In this document: positions 27,845 to 36,076 of the stretch, piece after piece
Layout: every line of letters begins with the position of its first letter
How positions within the stretch are numbered: the stretch's first letter is position 1
Assembly (NCBI RefSeq): GCF_900156125.1
Contig: NZ_FTLX01000004.1
Location: forward strand, 248,001-312,000
Reading direction: 5' to 3'
DNA: 64,000 bases
From: Domibacillus enclensis
Lineage (GTDB): Bacteria; Bacillota; Bacilli; Bacillales; Domibacillaceae
The notes under the pieces: generated by a model
Told to the model about the DNA's origin: nothing
The model's database searches: none
What the model saw: the letters and a program-made list of their open reading frames with translations, nothing else
Program-made: the position numbers and the translations under genes

Positions 27845-28402
27845 GTGAAAAAACTGACAGATGTTTTAAACGAATTGAATCTAGATAACCAGCTGACACC
27901 GGATAGCATACCAAACATTGACTTATATATGGATCAAGTTATTCAATTGTTCGAGCATACCTTTGAACGTTCCACTCGAAACGAAGAAGAAAAAGTGCTC
28001 ACCAAAACAATGATCAACAATTACGCAAAAGGAAAATTATTGTTTCCGATCAAACAAAAAAAGTACTCGAAGGAACATTTGCTTTTGATCAGCCTTATTT
28101 ACCAGCTGAAAGGAACGTTGTCGATCAATGATATTAAAACGACACTCGCAAGTATTAACGAGCAAATGGACGAGCTTGACCTGGAATCGTTTTATGACCA
28201 CTTTTTAACGGTGGCTGCTGATAACGTTGCACATGGGAAAAAAGACATCGAGGAGCGGATGAGCGGACTGAGCGCAGAAACAGAAGAACTCAGTCACATT
28301 CTTCACATTACAGCGCTTGTGCACATGAGCAACATTTACCGCCGAACCGCTGAAAAGCTCGTCGATCAATTAGCAGAAAAAAACGAGCTCCCACGCGTGT
28401 AA
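27845..28402 (+). CDS. DUF1836 domain protein
   Basis: A cytosolic, helical protein of 185 residues. The stretch KVLTKTMINNYAKGKLLFPIKQKKYSKEHL, in particular MINNYAKGKLL, is typical of the DUF1836 family and resembles a MerR-like winged helix with a DNA-binding first helix. I infer a regulator but have no direct evidence of a target. The start is GTG 27845 behind AGGTG; the ATG two bases earlier runs straight into a stop. It has a clear sigma-A promoter and its own terminator. Confidence 0.7.
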   Translation: MKKLTDVLNELNLDNQLTPDSIPNIDLYMDQVIQLFEHTFERSTRNEEEKVLTKTMINNYAKGKLLFPIKQKKYSKEHLLLISLIYQLKGTLSINDIKTTLASINEQMDELDLESFYDHFLTVAADNVAHGKKDIEERMSGLSAETEELSHILHITALVHMSNIYRRTAEKLVDQLAEKNELPRV

Positions 28403-28408
28403 AGCAAA

Positions 28409-28436
28409 AAAGCGGCCTCATTTCTGAGACCGCTTT
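28409..28436. terminator. Bidirectional terminator after the DUF1836 gene
   Basis: AAAGCGG-C-CTCA, loop TTTC, TGAG-A-CCGCTTT, with an A run before and a T run after. Confidence 0.75.
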
Positions 28437-28443
28437 AAACGTG

Positions 28444-29214
28444 TTATTGGGCAGCCATTCCGCCATCGATGCGGTACTGGCTGCCTGTAATAAATGTGCT
28501 GTCATCTGACGCGAGAAATAAAACGAGCTTTGCGATATCGTCGGATTCGCCATAGCGGCCAAGCGGAATTGTTTTCGACATCGCTTCTTTTACTTCTTCG
28601 CCATGGCCGGGATTCATGCCTTCTTCAAGCGAGCGCATCATTCGTGTATTCACAGGTGAAGGGTGAATCGAATTTACCCGCACGCTGGAGGGAGCTGCTT
28701 CGATCGCCGCCGTTTTCGTCAGACCGATCACTGCATGCTTGGATGTAACATACGGCGCCACACCGGGGCTTCCGATAAAGCCGGCCACCGATGATGTATT
28801 AATGATGCTGCCGCTTTTCTGCTTCATCATGACCGGGAGAACGTGTTTTAATCCTAAAAACACTCCCCGTACATTCACAGCCTGAACGTGATCGAAGTCT
28901 TCCACCGATTGATCCACAATCGGAGCGACTTTGCCTTCGATGCCGGCATTATTGAAGAAAATATCAATGCGCCCGAACTTACTGACGGCTTTTTCTACAT
29001 AGGTTTTCACATCTTCTTCTTTTGAGACATCTGCTTGAACAGCAATAATGGAACCAAATTGCTCGAGTGCGCCGGTCGCTTCTTCCAGCACATCATCAAA
29101 AAGATCAACAATGACGACATTTGCTCCTTCTTGTAAAAAAAGCTCTGCCGTATACTTCCCAATGCCGTTTGCCCCGCCTGTTATAACCGCTGTTTTTCCT
29201 GATAGCCTTTTCAT
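28444..29214 (-). CDS. Short-chain dehydrogenase/reductase
   Basis: A cytosolic NAD(P)-dependent oxidoreductase of 256 residues with a classical SDR fold. Cofactor motif TGGANGIGK at about 12-20, Asp of VVIVDLFDD suggesting NAD preference, NNAG, catalytic Ser in NTSSVAG and the YVTSK catalytic pair, then INSIHP-like NSIHPSPVNT and a C-terminal GSQYRIDGGMAAQ. The substrate is not predictable. The start at 29214 has GAGGAGGAG upstream. It is transcribed alone from a probable promoter at 29282-29309. Confidence 0.85.
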   Translation of the reverse strand: MKRLSGKTAVITGGANGIGKYTAELFLQEGANVVIVDLFDDVLEEATGALEQFGSIIAVQADVSKEEDVKTYVEKAVSKFGRIDIFFNNAGIEGKVAPIVDQSVEDFDHVQAVNVRGVFLGLKHVLPVMMKQKSGSIINTSSVAGFIGSPGVAPYVTSKHAVIGLTKTAAIEAAPSSVRVNSIHPSPVNTRMMRSLEEGMNPGHGEEVKEAMSKTIPLGRYGESDDIAKLVLFLASDDSTFITGSQYRIDGGMAAQ

Positions 29215-29281
29215 AATTTCTCCTCCTCATAACGAATGTAAAATGATGAGTTTCTAAGATGGATACAGCTCTTTCATTACT

Positions 29282-29309
29282 ATCGTACATTTTATTAAAA
29301 AAACGTCAA
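29282..29309 (-). promoter_or_regulatory. Probable sigma-A promoter of the SDR gene
   Basis: On the minus strand TTGACG (29304-29309), 16 bp, TACGAT (29282-29287). Confidence 0.5.
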
Positions 29310-29323
29310 CTTTTTAGTAAAAA

Positions 29324-29350
29324 AAAGAACGCCTGCGAGAGGCATTCTTT
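29324..29350 (-). terminator. Terminator of the thioesterase/unknown gene pair
   Basis: AAAGAA-C-GCCT, short loop, AGGC-A-TTCTTT with an A run (T run on the minus strand) on its left side. Confidence 0.65.
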
Positions 29351-29355
29351 TTGGA

Positions 29356-29730
29356 TTATTTAATACTTGAAGCACCGACAAGCGATTCAGGAGTGCGCCC
29401 GAGCGCAAGCAGGCTGATTTTGGCATAGCCTGTTTCTTTAAAAGAGATGAAGAGCTGCTTTAATGCGTCAATGTGTTCATCATTTTTCAGCGTCTGAACT
29501 TCTTTTTTATAAAGGCGCAGCACGGAGCTGTATGGAATATTCGGCAGGCAGTCTGCTGAGTCCTCCTCCATAATCAAACAGCCCATGTATTGATATTTTA
29601 ATTGAAGGGCACGTGTTAACCCTGTTACGTGAACCACTTTGTCGAAAAGGTCAGGGTACGTATGCTTCAGTTGTTCAATGGCTTTTTTCGCTTGTTTCAA
29701 TTCGTCTAAGCTTGAGAATGTCGCAATCAT
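29356..29730 (-). CDS. Uncharacterised protein
   Basis: I do not recognise this 124-residue protein. It is soluble, with an N-terminal MIATFSSLDELKQAKKAIEQL helix and a mix of helices and strands (HVTGLTRALQLKYQYMGCLIM). It has no signal peptide or membrane helix. It starts 12 bp after the end of the acyl-CoA thioesterase gene, with AAGGAGG before the ATG, and shares its promoter and terminator. The real-gene call rests on that operon context and on the strong ribosome site. Confidence 0.65.
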   Translation of the reverse strand: MIATFSSLDELKQAKKAIEQLKHTYPDLFDKVVHVTGLTRALQLKYQYMGCLIMEEDSADCLPNIPYSSVLRLYKKEVQTLKNDEHIDALKQLFISFKETGYAKISLLALGRTPESLVGASSIK

Positions 29731-29742
29731 TCCATTTCCTCC

Positions 29743-30273
29743 TTATCGATCCCACGGTTTTTTTAATGTCATGTATTCAGCCAGCTCTTTGCTTTTCGTT
29801 CTGCGGAGCTTTCGCATGTCTGCCCGGTCTTTCGCTGATTGGTACAAAAATTTCTCTTCTTCTGTTTCGGGTATAACACCCGGCACCTCGACCGGTTTTT
29901 TATTTTCATCTAATGCAACGAATGTTAAAAAGGCAGTCGCTGCGATTCGGCGGTTCCCCGTTCCGATGTCTTCGGCAATGACTTTGCAGAAGATTTCCAT
30001 TGATGTACGCCCCGTATAAGAGACGAATGATTCGACACAAACCGAATCGGTTTCGCGAATGGAATCTAAAAAGTCAATCGAATCGGTTGAGGCGGTGACG
30101 CATTGCTTCACTCGGGAGTGGCGTCTTGCGGACAGGCAGGCAGCGCTGTCGATTTTTTTCATCAGCACGCCTCCGAAAAGTGTTTGATAATTATTTAAAT
30201 CGCAGGACAGCACCTGATCAGTATGAACGATGCGGCTTTCGCGTGTTTTGATCGCTTCTTTTACAGCAGTCAT
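29743..30273 (-). CDS. Acyl-CoA thioesterase, YkhA-like hotdog protein
   Basis: A protein of 176 residues with a single hotdog domain. It resembles the YciA/YkhA/BACH thioesterases: NNYQTLFGGVLMKKID is the hotdog helix with its conserved Gly-Gly, followed by STDSIDFLDSIRETDSVCVESFVSYTGRTSMEI, given in part as DFLDSIRETD and SYTGRTSMEI. It would hydrolyse acyl-CoA to free acid and CoA in the cytosol. A sigma-A promoter lies at 30310-30338, and the unknown 124-residue gene follows in the same operon. Confidence 0.85.
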   Translation of the reverse strand: MTAVKEAIKTRESRIVHTDQVLSCDLNNYQTLFGGVLMKKIDSAACLSARRHSRVKQCVTASTDSIDFLDSIRETDSVCVESFVSYTGRTSMEIFCKVIAEDIGTGNRRIAATAFLTFVALDENKKPVEVPGVIPETEEEKFLYQSAKDRADMRKLRRTKSKELAEYMTLKKPWDR

Positions 30274-30309
30274 GTAAGTTCAATCCTTCCAAATTGGAAT
30301 CATGCTGTC

Positions 30310-30338
30310 AGTGTACGCCCGTTTTGACATGAAGTAAA
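30310..30338 (-). promoter_or_regulatory. Sigma-A promoter of the thioesterase operon
   Basis: On the minus strand TTTACT (30333-30338), 17 bp, TACACT (30310-30315). The rest of the gap 30339-30532 shows nothing convincing; only a weak GCAGGT/ACCTGC hairpin lies near the LysR stop. Confidence 0.55.
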
Positions 30339-30532
30339 ATGGTTCTTTTTTATCTAATATATAGCTTTTGTCTATGTAAATGCTTCCATGTATATATGGA
30401 AGGAATAGAAAGAGGGTGATCTGCAGAATACGTGTAATCGCTGGATCGTATGGATAACGGCTGGATTATTGATCGTACATTCATTAACTTTCGAATCCAG
30501 CCGTCAGCAGGTCCCGTTTTTTCACCTGCAAA

Positions 30533-31447
30533 CTAGTTGCCGTGACTGCTTTTTTGAGAAAATTGTTCTTTTGTGAAGTGAAGCCATTCTTTTGCGGCGT
30601 ACGATAAGTACTGGTTTTTTCCCCAGATGATGGCCAAATGCCACTTGATAGAAGGGTTTGTGACCGGGACGGCACATACATGTTCACTTAAATGCCGGCA
30701 GATGCTTTCCGGCAGGAGGGAGATGCCAAGCTTCGAGGCGACCATTTCTTCGATAAAGGACCACTGAGAGCTTTCAGAGATCACCTTTGGCTGAAAACCG
30801 GCATTGCTGCAGGAGGAAATAATCCGGTCGTTTAAAGCAAAGTCCTTATTAAATAATATAAATGATTCGCTGGCAAGGTCCGCCAGCTCTACTTGTTCTT
30901 TTTCCGCAAGAGAGTGAGAGGTTGGCAAAATTAACATTAAGTCTTCCTCCATAAAAGCGAAATGGTGAAACAGGTCTTCCTGCGTGGGGAGAACAATCAC
31001 TCCTGCATCAAGCTCCTGCTGTGCGACCGCTTCCTCTATCGATTTAGAGCCTTCTTCCTTTAGCTGAAATGTAATGCCTGGGTACATTTCGTGAAACAAG
31101 CCGATAATCTTTAGAAAAAAGTGGGCGTCGAAAATGGGTGGAAGGCCGATCCGGATGTGGCCTGTTTTTAATTCCAGCAAATTATCAAGCTCCGTTTGGA
31201 GGTGCTGAAATGCTTTGTTGACAAGCTTTGCCTGCTCGAGCAGAATGTTTCCGGCATCGGTTAACACAAGCTTTTTCCGTGAACGGTCAAACAGTTCAAC
31301 GCCGAGTTCTGTTTCCAGGTTTTTGATCATTTTGCTGATGGTCGGCTGTGTGATAAATAAATGGTCAGCTGCCTTTGAGAAGCTGTTAAAGTTTGATACT
31401 TCAATAAAGTACTGCAAATGCTTAATGTCCAAATTGATACCATCCAT
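30533..31447 (-). CDS. LysR-family transcriptional regulator
   Basis: A protein of 304 residues. The winged helix-turn-helix is at the N-terminus (FNSFSKAADHLFITQPTISK, then GVELFDRSRKKLVLTDAG). A LysR substrate-binding domain follows (IRIGLPPIF, LDAGVIVLP, LGISLLPESI). The overall look is CidR-like, but the effector is unknown. It faces away from the sigma-54 activator gene, with 62 bp between the starts, so it may control that gene and itself. The start could also be TTG 31432, which would begin MDIKHL as most family members do. Confidence 0.85.
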   Translation of the reverse strand: MDGINLDIKHLQYFIEVSNFNSFSKAADHLFITQPTISKMIKNLETELGVELFDRSRKKLVLTDAGNILLEQAKLVNKAFQHLQTELDNLLELKTGHIRIGLPPIFDAHFFLKIIGLFHEMYPGITFQLKEEGSKSIEEAVAQQELDAGVIVLPTQEDLFHHFAFMEEDLMLILPTSHSLAEKEQVELADLASESFILFNKDFALNDRIISSCSNAGFQPKVISESSQWSFIEEMVASKLGISLLPESICRHLSEHVCAVPVTNPSIKWHLAIIWGKNQYLSYAAKEWLHFTKEQFSQKSSHGN

Positions 31448-31509
31448 TTCTTTTATGTCGGTGCCGCTGCCTTTTGATACAATATGATAAAACGAACGGA
31501 GCGGTGTAT

Positions 31510-32910
31510 ATGACAGACTTCACTCATATGGAGCTTGAGCTTGAAGCGATCCTTCATGCGTCGAATGATAACATTATTGTAACCGATGACAAGGGAATTG
31601 TGCTGCGGGCGATTAAAAACAGTGAGGAATTTTACGGAGAGCCGTCTGAAAAAATGATCGGCAAATCGGTTTACGAGCTGGAAAAAATGAATGTTTTTTC
31701 TCCTTCTGTTACCCGGAAGGTGCTGGAGGAAAAAGGAGAAGTAAGGCTTCTGCAAAAAACAGCATCTGGCAAAACGGTTATGGCAAAGGGCATTCCTGTG
31801 TTTAACAGCGATCAACAGATTGTCAGGGTCATCAGCCTGTCCCATGATTTAACGGAAATCCAGCAGCTAAAAGAGGAATATGAAAAGCTCCAGTCCAAAG
31901 TGGAGCGGTATGAATCGGAAATCGAAAAGCTGAAGAAGCGGGAAACGCCTCTGGATGAACTGAAAACAAAAAGCCCCATCATGAGAAAAGCGCAGGAAAC
32001 GCTAAAGCGTGTAGCAAATAGTGAGGCAACCGTTATTCTTTTTGGAGAATCCGGTGTCGGGAAGACGCTTTTTGCCAGAGCGATTCACCGGGAAAGCGAC
32101 CGCCACCTTCAGCCGTTTATTGATGTGAACTGCGGGGCGATTCCGGCAAGTCTGGCTGAATCCGAGCTCTTCGGCTATGAAGCAGGCTCGTTTACCGGTG
32201 CCAGCCAAAAAGGGCGAATGGGCTTAATTGAATCGGCAGATGGCGGTACGCTGTTTTTGGATGAGATTGGAGAGCTTTCACTGGATATTCAGGTGAAGCT
32301 GTTAAAAGTGCTTCAAGAAAAAGAGATTACGAAAATCGGCGCTGTCTCATCAAGGAAAGTGAATTTTCGTCTCATTGCGGCAACCAATCAGGATTTAAAG
32401 AAAAAGGTGCAGGAAGGAACATTCCGGGAAGACTTGTACTACCGGCTTCATGTGATACCGGTTGAAATCCCGCCGTTGCGGGAACGAAAAGAAGACTTGC
32501 CGATGCTGTCGGAACGATTTCTTCACCAATTCAACAGCAAATATGGAAAACAGACCACTCTGCACCCGGAGACGCTGGCTAAATGCCTGGCGTACAGCTG
32601 GCCCGGCAATGTACGTGAGCTGGAGAACGTAATGGAGCGGCTCGTAATTATGTCGGATCAGCCGGTAATTTCTCCGCAGCTGCTTCTGCTTGATTCCAGC
32701 CAAACAGACGAACCGCAGCCGTGGATGGGAATTGAATCATTTGATCATCAAGGCAAAACATTAAAGGAAGTGGTTTTAGAAATTGAGCAAAATTGGCTGC
32801 TGCGCGCTGTGAAAGAAGGCCGCTCTACCTATGAAATGGCCAAAAAACTCGGAACAAGCCAGCCGACGGTCGTAAGAAGGTTAAAACAACTCCAATCTGA
32901 TTCAAAATGA
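31510..32910 (+). CDS. Sigma-54-dependent activator with PAS domain
   Basis: A cytosolic protein of 466 residues. Residues 5-110 are a PAS sensor, 120-150 a coiled coil, and 150-390 an AAA+ domain with Walker A GESGVGKT (179-186) and the sigma-54 contact loop written GSFTGA (226-231) instead of GAFTGA. Walker B is GGTLFLDEIGEL, the arginine-finger region FREDLYYRL, and PGNVRELENV follows. A Fis-type helix-turn-helix (TYEMAKKLGTSQPTVVRRL) ends the protein. ATG 31510 follows GGAGCGG; the frame extends to 31474 without a ribosome site. The obvious target is the -24/-12 promoter at 33002-33018. The PAS ligand is unknown. Confidence 0.93.
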   Translation: MTDFTHMELELEAILHASNDNIIVTDDKGIVLRAIKNSEEFYGEPSEKMIGKSVYELEKMNVFSPSVTRKVLEEKGEVRLLQKTASGKTVMAKGIPVFNSDQQIVRVISLSHDLTEIQQLKEEYEKLQSKVERYESEIEKLKKRETPLDELKTKSPIMRKAQETLKRVANSEATVILFGESGVGKTLFARAIHRESDRHLQPFIDVNCGAIPASLAESELFGYEAGSFTGASQKGRMGLIESADGGTLFLDEIGELSLDIQVKLLKVLQEKEITKIGAVSSRKVNFRLIAATNQDLKKKVQEGTFREDLYYRLHVIPVEIPPLRERKEDLPMLSERFLHQFNSKYGKQTTLHPETLAKCLAYSWPGNVRELENVMERLVIMSDQPVISPQLLLLDSSQTDEPQPWMGIESFDHQGKTLKEVVLEIEQNWLLRAVKEGRSTYEMAKKLGTSQPTVVRRLKQLQSDSK

Positions 32911-32936
32911 ATTAAAAATTCATTTTGAATCAGATT
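32894..32936. terminator. Perfect 20-bp inverted repeat at the activator stop, terminator and possible activator site
   Basis: AATCTGATTCAAAATGAATT (32894-32913), loop AAA, and its exact reverse complement (32917-32936), followed by a T-rich tract. The left arm includes the stop codon TGA. It works as a terminator by structure. The right-arm sequence AATTCATTTTGA recurs once more at 32948-32959, so it may also bind the activator. Confidence 0.75.
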
Positions 32937-32959
32937 TTTTTATTTTTAATTCATTTTGA
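32917..32959 (+). promoter_or_regulatory. Possible upstream activator sequences for the sigma-54 promoter
   Basis: AATTCATTTTGA occurs at 32917-32928 and 32948-32959, 31 bp apart (about three helical turns), and inverted in the left arm of the preceding hairpin. The copies lie 40-90 bp before the -24 element, a usual enhancer distance. Confidence 0.45.
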
Positions 32960-33001
32960 CTTACTTGTACAAAAAAGCAGTTGAATAAACGGCTTTTTAA
33001 G

Positions 33002-33018
33002 TTGGCACAGGAATTGCA
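33002..33018 (+). promoter_or_regulatory. Sigma-54 (-24/-12) promoter
   Basis: TTGGCACAGGAATTGCA matches TTGGCACNNNNNTTGCW, with GG (33004-33005) and GC (33016-33017) separated by exactly 10 bp. Transcription would start near 33029, giving a ~250-nt leader before the aminotransferase. The leader, 33029-33279, is AT-rich and contains a probable small gene at 33087-33227. Confidence 0.9.
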
Positions 33019-33086
33019 ACGATAAAGAAGAAGAGCCACAAAGTATCTGTTTTTTTAAAATATAAACTGTTCGAGGAAGGATTGGA

Positions 33087-33227
33087 GTGTTTAAAAAGAT
33101 ATATTATAATAATGATAAATTTTTAAATATTTTTGAAATCGCTTTCTTTTATAGTGGATTACCCCTATTTAAAAGGGTTTATAAAAAGTTTGTTAAAAAA
33201 TCTAACAAAAAACAACCAGAAAATTAA
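33087..33227 (+). CDS. Probable 46-residue basic peptide in the sigma-54 operon leader
   Basis: A short frame found by reading the leader. GTG 33087 stands 6 nt after GAGGAAGG. It runs 46 codons to TAA at 33225-33227. The product has polar ends and a hydrophobic middle: MFKKIYYNNDKF, then LNIFEIAFFYSGLPLF, then a Lys-rich tail KRVYKKFVKKSNKK. This looks like a membrane-associated amphipathic peptide. The DNA is far more AT-rich than the neighbours (15 G+C in the 60 bases 33121-33180). I know no family for it. It could be a structural small protein, a leader peptide or chance. Confidence 0.45.
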   Translation: MFKKIYYNNDKFLNIFEIAFFYSGLPLFKRVYKKFVKKSNKKQPEN

Positions 33228-33279
33228 GTTTCTTGGAATAATGAATACTAGAAACGAAGCCGAAAGGGATGACGAGCAC

Positions 33280-34599
33280 ATGATTAAAGAAAAAACAGCG
33301 GCAGCAGAATTGAAAGAACTGGACAAAAAACATTTCTTTCATCCAACTTCATCAATTAAACAACAGCAGCAATCAGGACCGGCTTTTATTTTCACAGAAG
33401 GAAAAGGGATTTACCTATATGATGAAAGCGGAACGAAGGTGATCGATGGCATGTCGTCTTTATGGAATGTGAATGTCGGACATGGCCGTGAAGAGCTTGG
33501 GGAAGTAGCAAAGGAACAAATGGCCAAGCTTGCCTTTAGTTCTTCCTTCGCCTCCTTCAGCAATGAACCGGCGATCCGTCTCGCGGCTAAAATTGCAGAA
33601 ATTGCCCCAGGCGATTTAAATGCAGTATTCTTCACCTCGGGAGGATCAGAATCAAATGATACGGCTTATAAGCTGGCTCGCCATTACTGGGTAGTCAAAG
33701 GACAGCCGCAGCGGCAGAAAATTATTTCCCGTTCCAAATCATATCACGGTGTGAATGTGGGAGCGACAAGCGCCACGGGACTGAAGCCATTCCGCGATTT
33801 CACGAATTCGCTGGCGCCGGATTTCTGCTATGTGGATCATATGTCACCTGATGCATTGCGTGCCCGGATTGAGCAGGAGGGGCCGGAGACAATCGCTGCT
33901 TTTATTGCAGAGCCTGTACAAGGGGCAGGCGGTGTGCATGTAGCGCCTGAAAACTATTTTAAAGAAATTCGCAGCATTTGTGATGAATACGGCATTTTAT
34001 TCATTACGGACGAAGTGATTACCGGCTTCGGGCGCACTGGGAAGTTATTCGGGATCGAGCACTACGGTGTGGTGCCGGATATGATGTGCTTCGCAAAAGG
34101 CGTTTCAAGCGGCTACGCGCCGCTTGGGGGAGTTGTTTTTTCTCAAGCGCTTTATGAGGAGCTAGGCGAACTCTCCACAGGAACACTTCTTCACGGCTAC
34201 ACGTATAGCGGTCATCCGATGGCATGTGCGGTTGCCTTGAAAAATATTGACATCATTGAGCGTGAAAAACTGGCAGACAATGCTGAAAAACGAGGCGTTG
34301 ACATGCTGAACGGCTTTGAAGAAATCAAAGCAGCGAATCCGATTATAAGAGCTGTGCGGGGGCTTGGGCTGATGGGGGCGATTGAATTTCATTCACAGGA
34401 AAGCGCAGATGGTCCGCTGGCACCGCGTGTACTGGCTGAAGCAGCAAAACGGGGCTTGATCTGCCGCGCTGTTGTCCTGGAAGGTCAGGATATTCTCGTG
34501 TTTTCGCCGCCGCTTGTAATTACCAATAATGAAATGCAGGAAATGCTTCACATTTTACAGGCGTCGGTTTATGCAGTAGAACAATCATTACAGAAATGA
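33280..34599 (+). CDS. Omega-aminotransferase, class III PLP enzyme
   Basis: A cytosolic enzyme of 439 residues of the beta-alanine/taurine/GABA-type class III family. Seen: substrate region SSLWNVNVGHG, cofactor motifs FFTSGGSESNDTA and KSYHGVNVGATSATG, the metal-free Asp in FITDEVITGFGRTGK, Schiff-base Lys273 in CFAKGVSSGYAPLGG, and YTYSGHP. The start ATG 33280 is chosen because homologous proteins begin near here; AAAGG lies 12 nt before it, rather far. ATG 33241 is an alternative. With the following semialdehyde dehydrogenase it should convert an omega-amino acid or diamine product to the semialdehyde and then the acid. The exact substrate is not readable. Confidence 0.88.
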   Translation: MIKEKTAAAELKELDKKHFFHPTSSIKQQQQSGPAFIFTEGKGIYLYDESGTKVIDGMSSLWNVNVGHGREELGEVAKEQMAKLAFSSSFASFSNEPAIRLAAKIAEIAPGDLNAVFFTSGGSESNDTAYKLARHYWVVKGQPQRQKIISRSKSYHGVNVGATSATGLKPFRDFTNSLAPDFCYVDHMSPDALRARIEQEGPETIAAFIAEPVQGAGGVHVAPENYFKEIRSICDEYGILFITDEVITGFGRTGKLFGIEHYGVVPDMMCFAKGVSSGYAPLGGVVFSQALYEELGELSTGTLLHGYTYSGHPMACAVALKNIDIIEREKLADNAEKRGVDMLNGFEEIKAANPIIRAVRGLGLMGAIEFHSQESADGPLAPRVLAEAAKRGLICRAVVLEGQDILVFSPPLVITNNEMQEMLHILQASVYAVEQSLQK

Positions 34600-34608
34600 G
34601 GAATCCAG

Positions 34609-36003
34609 ATGAACATAGCAGAAGCGTCTATTATGCACGTATTTAATCCGGCAACGGGACATACGGTCGGTTCGGTGCCGAAGCAGGGAAAGGCGGAAGC
34701 GGTCCAGGCGGTTGACGCCGCTGCTGCTGCTTTTCCAAAATGGTCTGCCCGGACAGCCGAGGACCGCAGTGCCCTCCTTATGAAATGGCACGGGCTGATT
34801 GTTGAGTCAGAGGAGGACATTGCCAGGTTAATGACGATGGAGCAAGGAAAACCGTTTAAAGAAGCGCTTGGCGAAGTCCGGTATGCAAACAGCTTTATTT
34901 CCTGGTATGCGGAAGAAGGAAAGCGGCTTTACGGCCAGACGATTCCTTCGTCAGACCCGAATAAGCGAATTTTCGTCCAAAAGCAGCCGGTCGGGGTTAT
35001 TGCTGCGATTACGCCATGGAACTTTCCAGCGGCTATGATTACCCGCAAGGTGGCACCGGCGCTGGCAGCCGGCTGTACAGCAGTCGTGAAGCCAGCTGAG
35101 CTGACGCCGTTAACTGCCGTGAAGCTCGTTGAATTGGCGCATCAAGCAGGCATTCCAGCGGACGTTCTGCAAGTCGTAACAGGCGATCCGGCTGAAATAG
35201 GCGACGCATGGATGGAAGACAGCCGCGTGAGAAAGCTTTCGTTTACAGGATCGACGGCCGTTGGGAAAATGCTGATGAGAAAAGCAGCCGATACCGTGAA
35301 AAAACTGTCGCTTGAGCTTGGCGGGCACGCTCCATTTATCGTGATGCCGGATGCGGATTTGGATCAAGCAGTTGACGGACTGCTGGCATCTAAATACCGC
35401 AACGCCGGCCAAACATGCATTTGCACAAATCGTGTTTTCGTCCATAAAGAATGCGCAGAAGTGTTTACAGAAAAGCTGGCCGCTTCGGTTAAAAAGCTGA
35501 AGGTTGGAAATGGACTGGATGCCGAGACCGACATCGGCCCGCTAATTAACGAGGCGGCGATTGAAAAAGTAAAAGCGCACGTTGCGGATGCAAAAAAACG
35601 CGGCGGCAGCGTATTGGCAGGCGGAGCAGAGAACGGACAGGGAGGGGCCTTTTTTGAGCCAACCGTCATAACAGACGCAACTGACGAAATGCTTTGCATG
35701 AAGGAAGAAACCTTTGGACCGCTCGTGCCGGTTGCCGTATTTACCTCTGCAGAAGAAGTGATTAAACGCGCAAACAACACACCTTACGGACTGGCCGCTT
35801 ACGTTTATACCCAAAACATTGCGGATGCCATTCGGATCAGCGAAGCGCTCGAATACGGAATTATCGGCATTAATGATGGTCTTCCATCCGTCAGCCAGGC
35901 ACCATTCGGCGGCTGGAAGGAAAGTGGACTGGGCCGGGAAGGCGGTCATTACGGGATTGAGGAATATATCGAAATAAAGTATGTTTCTTTACGCCTTTCG
36001 TGA
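34609..36003 (+). CDS. NAD(P)-dependent semialdehyde dehydrogenase (GabD-like)
   Basis: An enzyme of 464 residues of the aldehyde dehydrogenase superfamily. ITPWNFPAAMITRKVAPALAAGCT (in part ITPWNFPAAM) is the cofactor region, FTGSTAVGK the nucleotide turn, Glu236 in LELGGHAPF the general base and Cys270 in NAGQTCICTNR the nucleophile. The C-terminal PFGGWKESGLGREGG is typical of succinate-semialdehyde dehydrogenases. It begins 9 bp after the aminotransferase. It probably oxidises the semialdehyde that the aminotransferase makes, feeding succinate or malonate-semialdehyde derivatives to central metabolism. Confidence 0.88.
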   Translation: MNIAEASIMHVFNPATGHTVGSVPKQGKAEAVQAVDAAAAAFPKWSARTAEDRSALLMKWHGLIVESEEDIARLMTMEQGKPFKEALGEVRYANSFISWYAEEGKRLYGQTIPSSDPNKRIFVQKQPVGVIAAITPWNFPAAMITRKVAPALAAGCTAVVKPAELTPLTAVKLVELAHQAGIPADVLQVVTGDPAEIGDAWMEDSRVRKLSFTGSTAVGKMLMRKAADTVKKLSLELGGHAPFIVMPDADLDQAVDGLLASKYRNAGQTCICTNRVFVHKECAEVFTEKLAASVKKLKVGNGLDAETDIGPLINEAAIEKVKAHVADAKKRGGSVLAGGAENGQGGAFFEPTVITDATDEMLCMKEETFGPLVPVAVFTSAEEVIKRANNTPYGLAAYVYTQNIADAIRISEALEYGIIGINDGLPSVSQAPFGGWKESGLGREGGHYGIEEYIEIKYVSLRLS

Positions 36004-36076
36004 CGGGCCGCTGCCGACGATTTCTGCTTTTTCTGATATACTGACAGAGTATTCAGAATGGAATGGAGGAATAACA

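Noticed and set aside
30339-30532. Short plus-strand frame beginning with CTG after GAGGGTGAT
   Set aside because: A CTG start is unlikely, it overlaps the LysR 3' end and has no recognisable product.
33133-33279. N-terminal extension of the aminotransferase
   Set aside because: The added ~49 residues are not typical of the family, have no ribosome site, and overlap a better small frame (33087-33227) in another phase.
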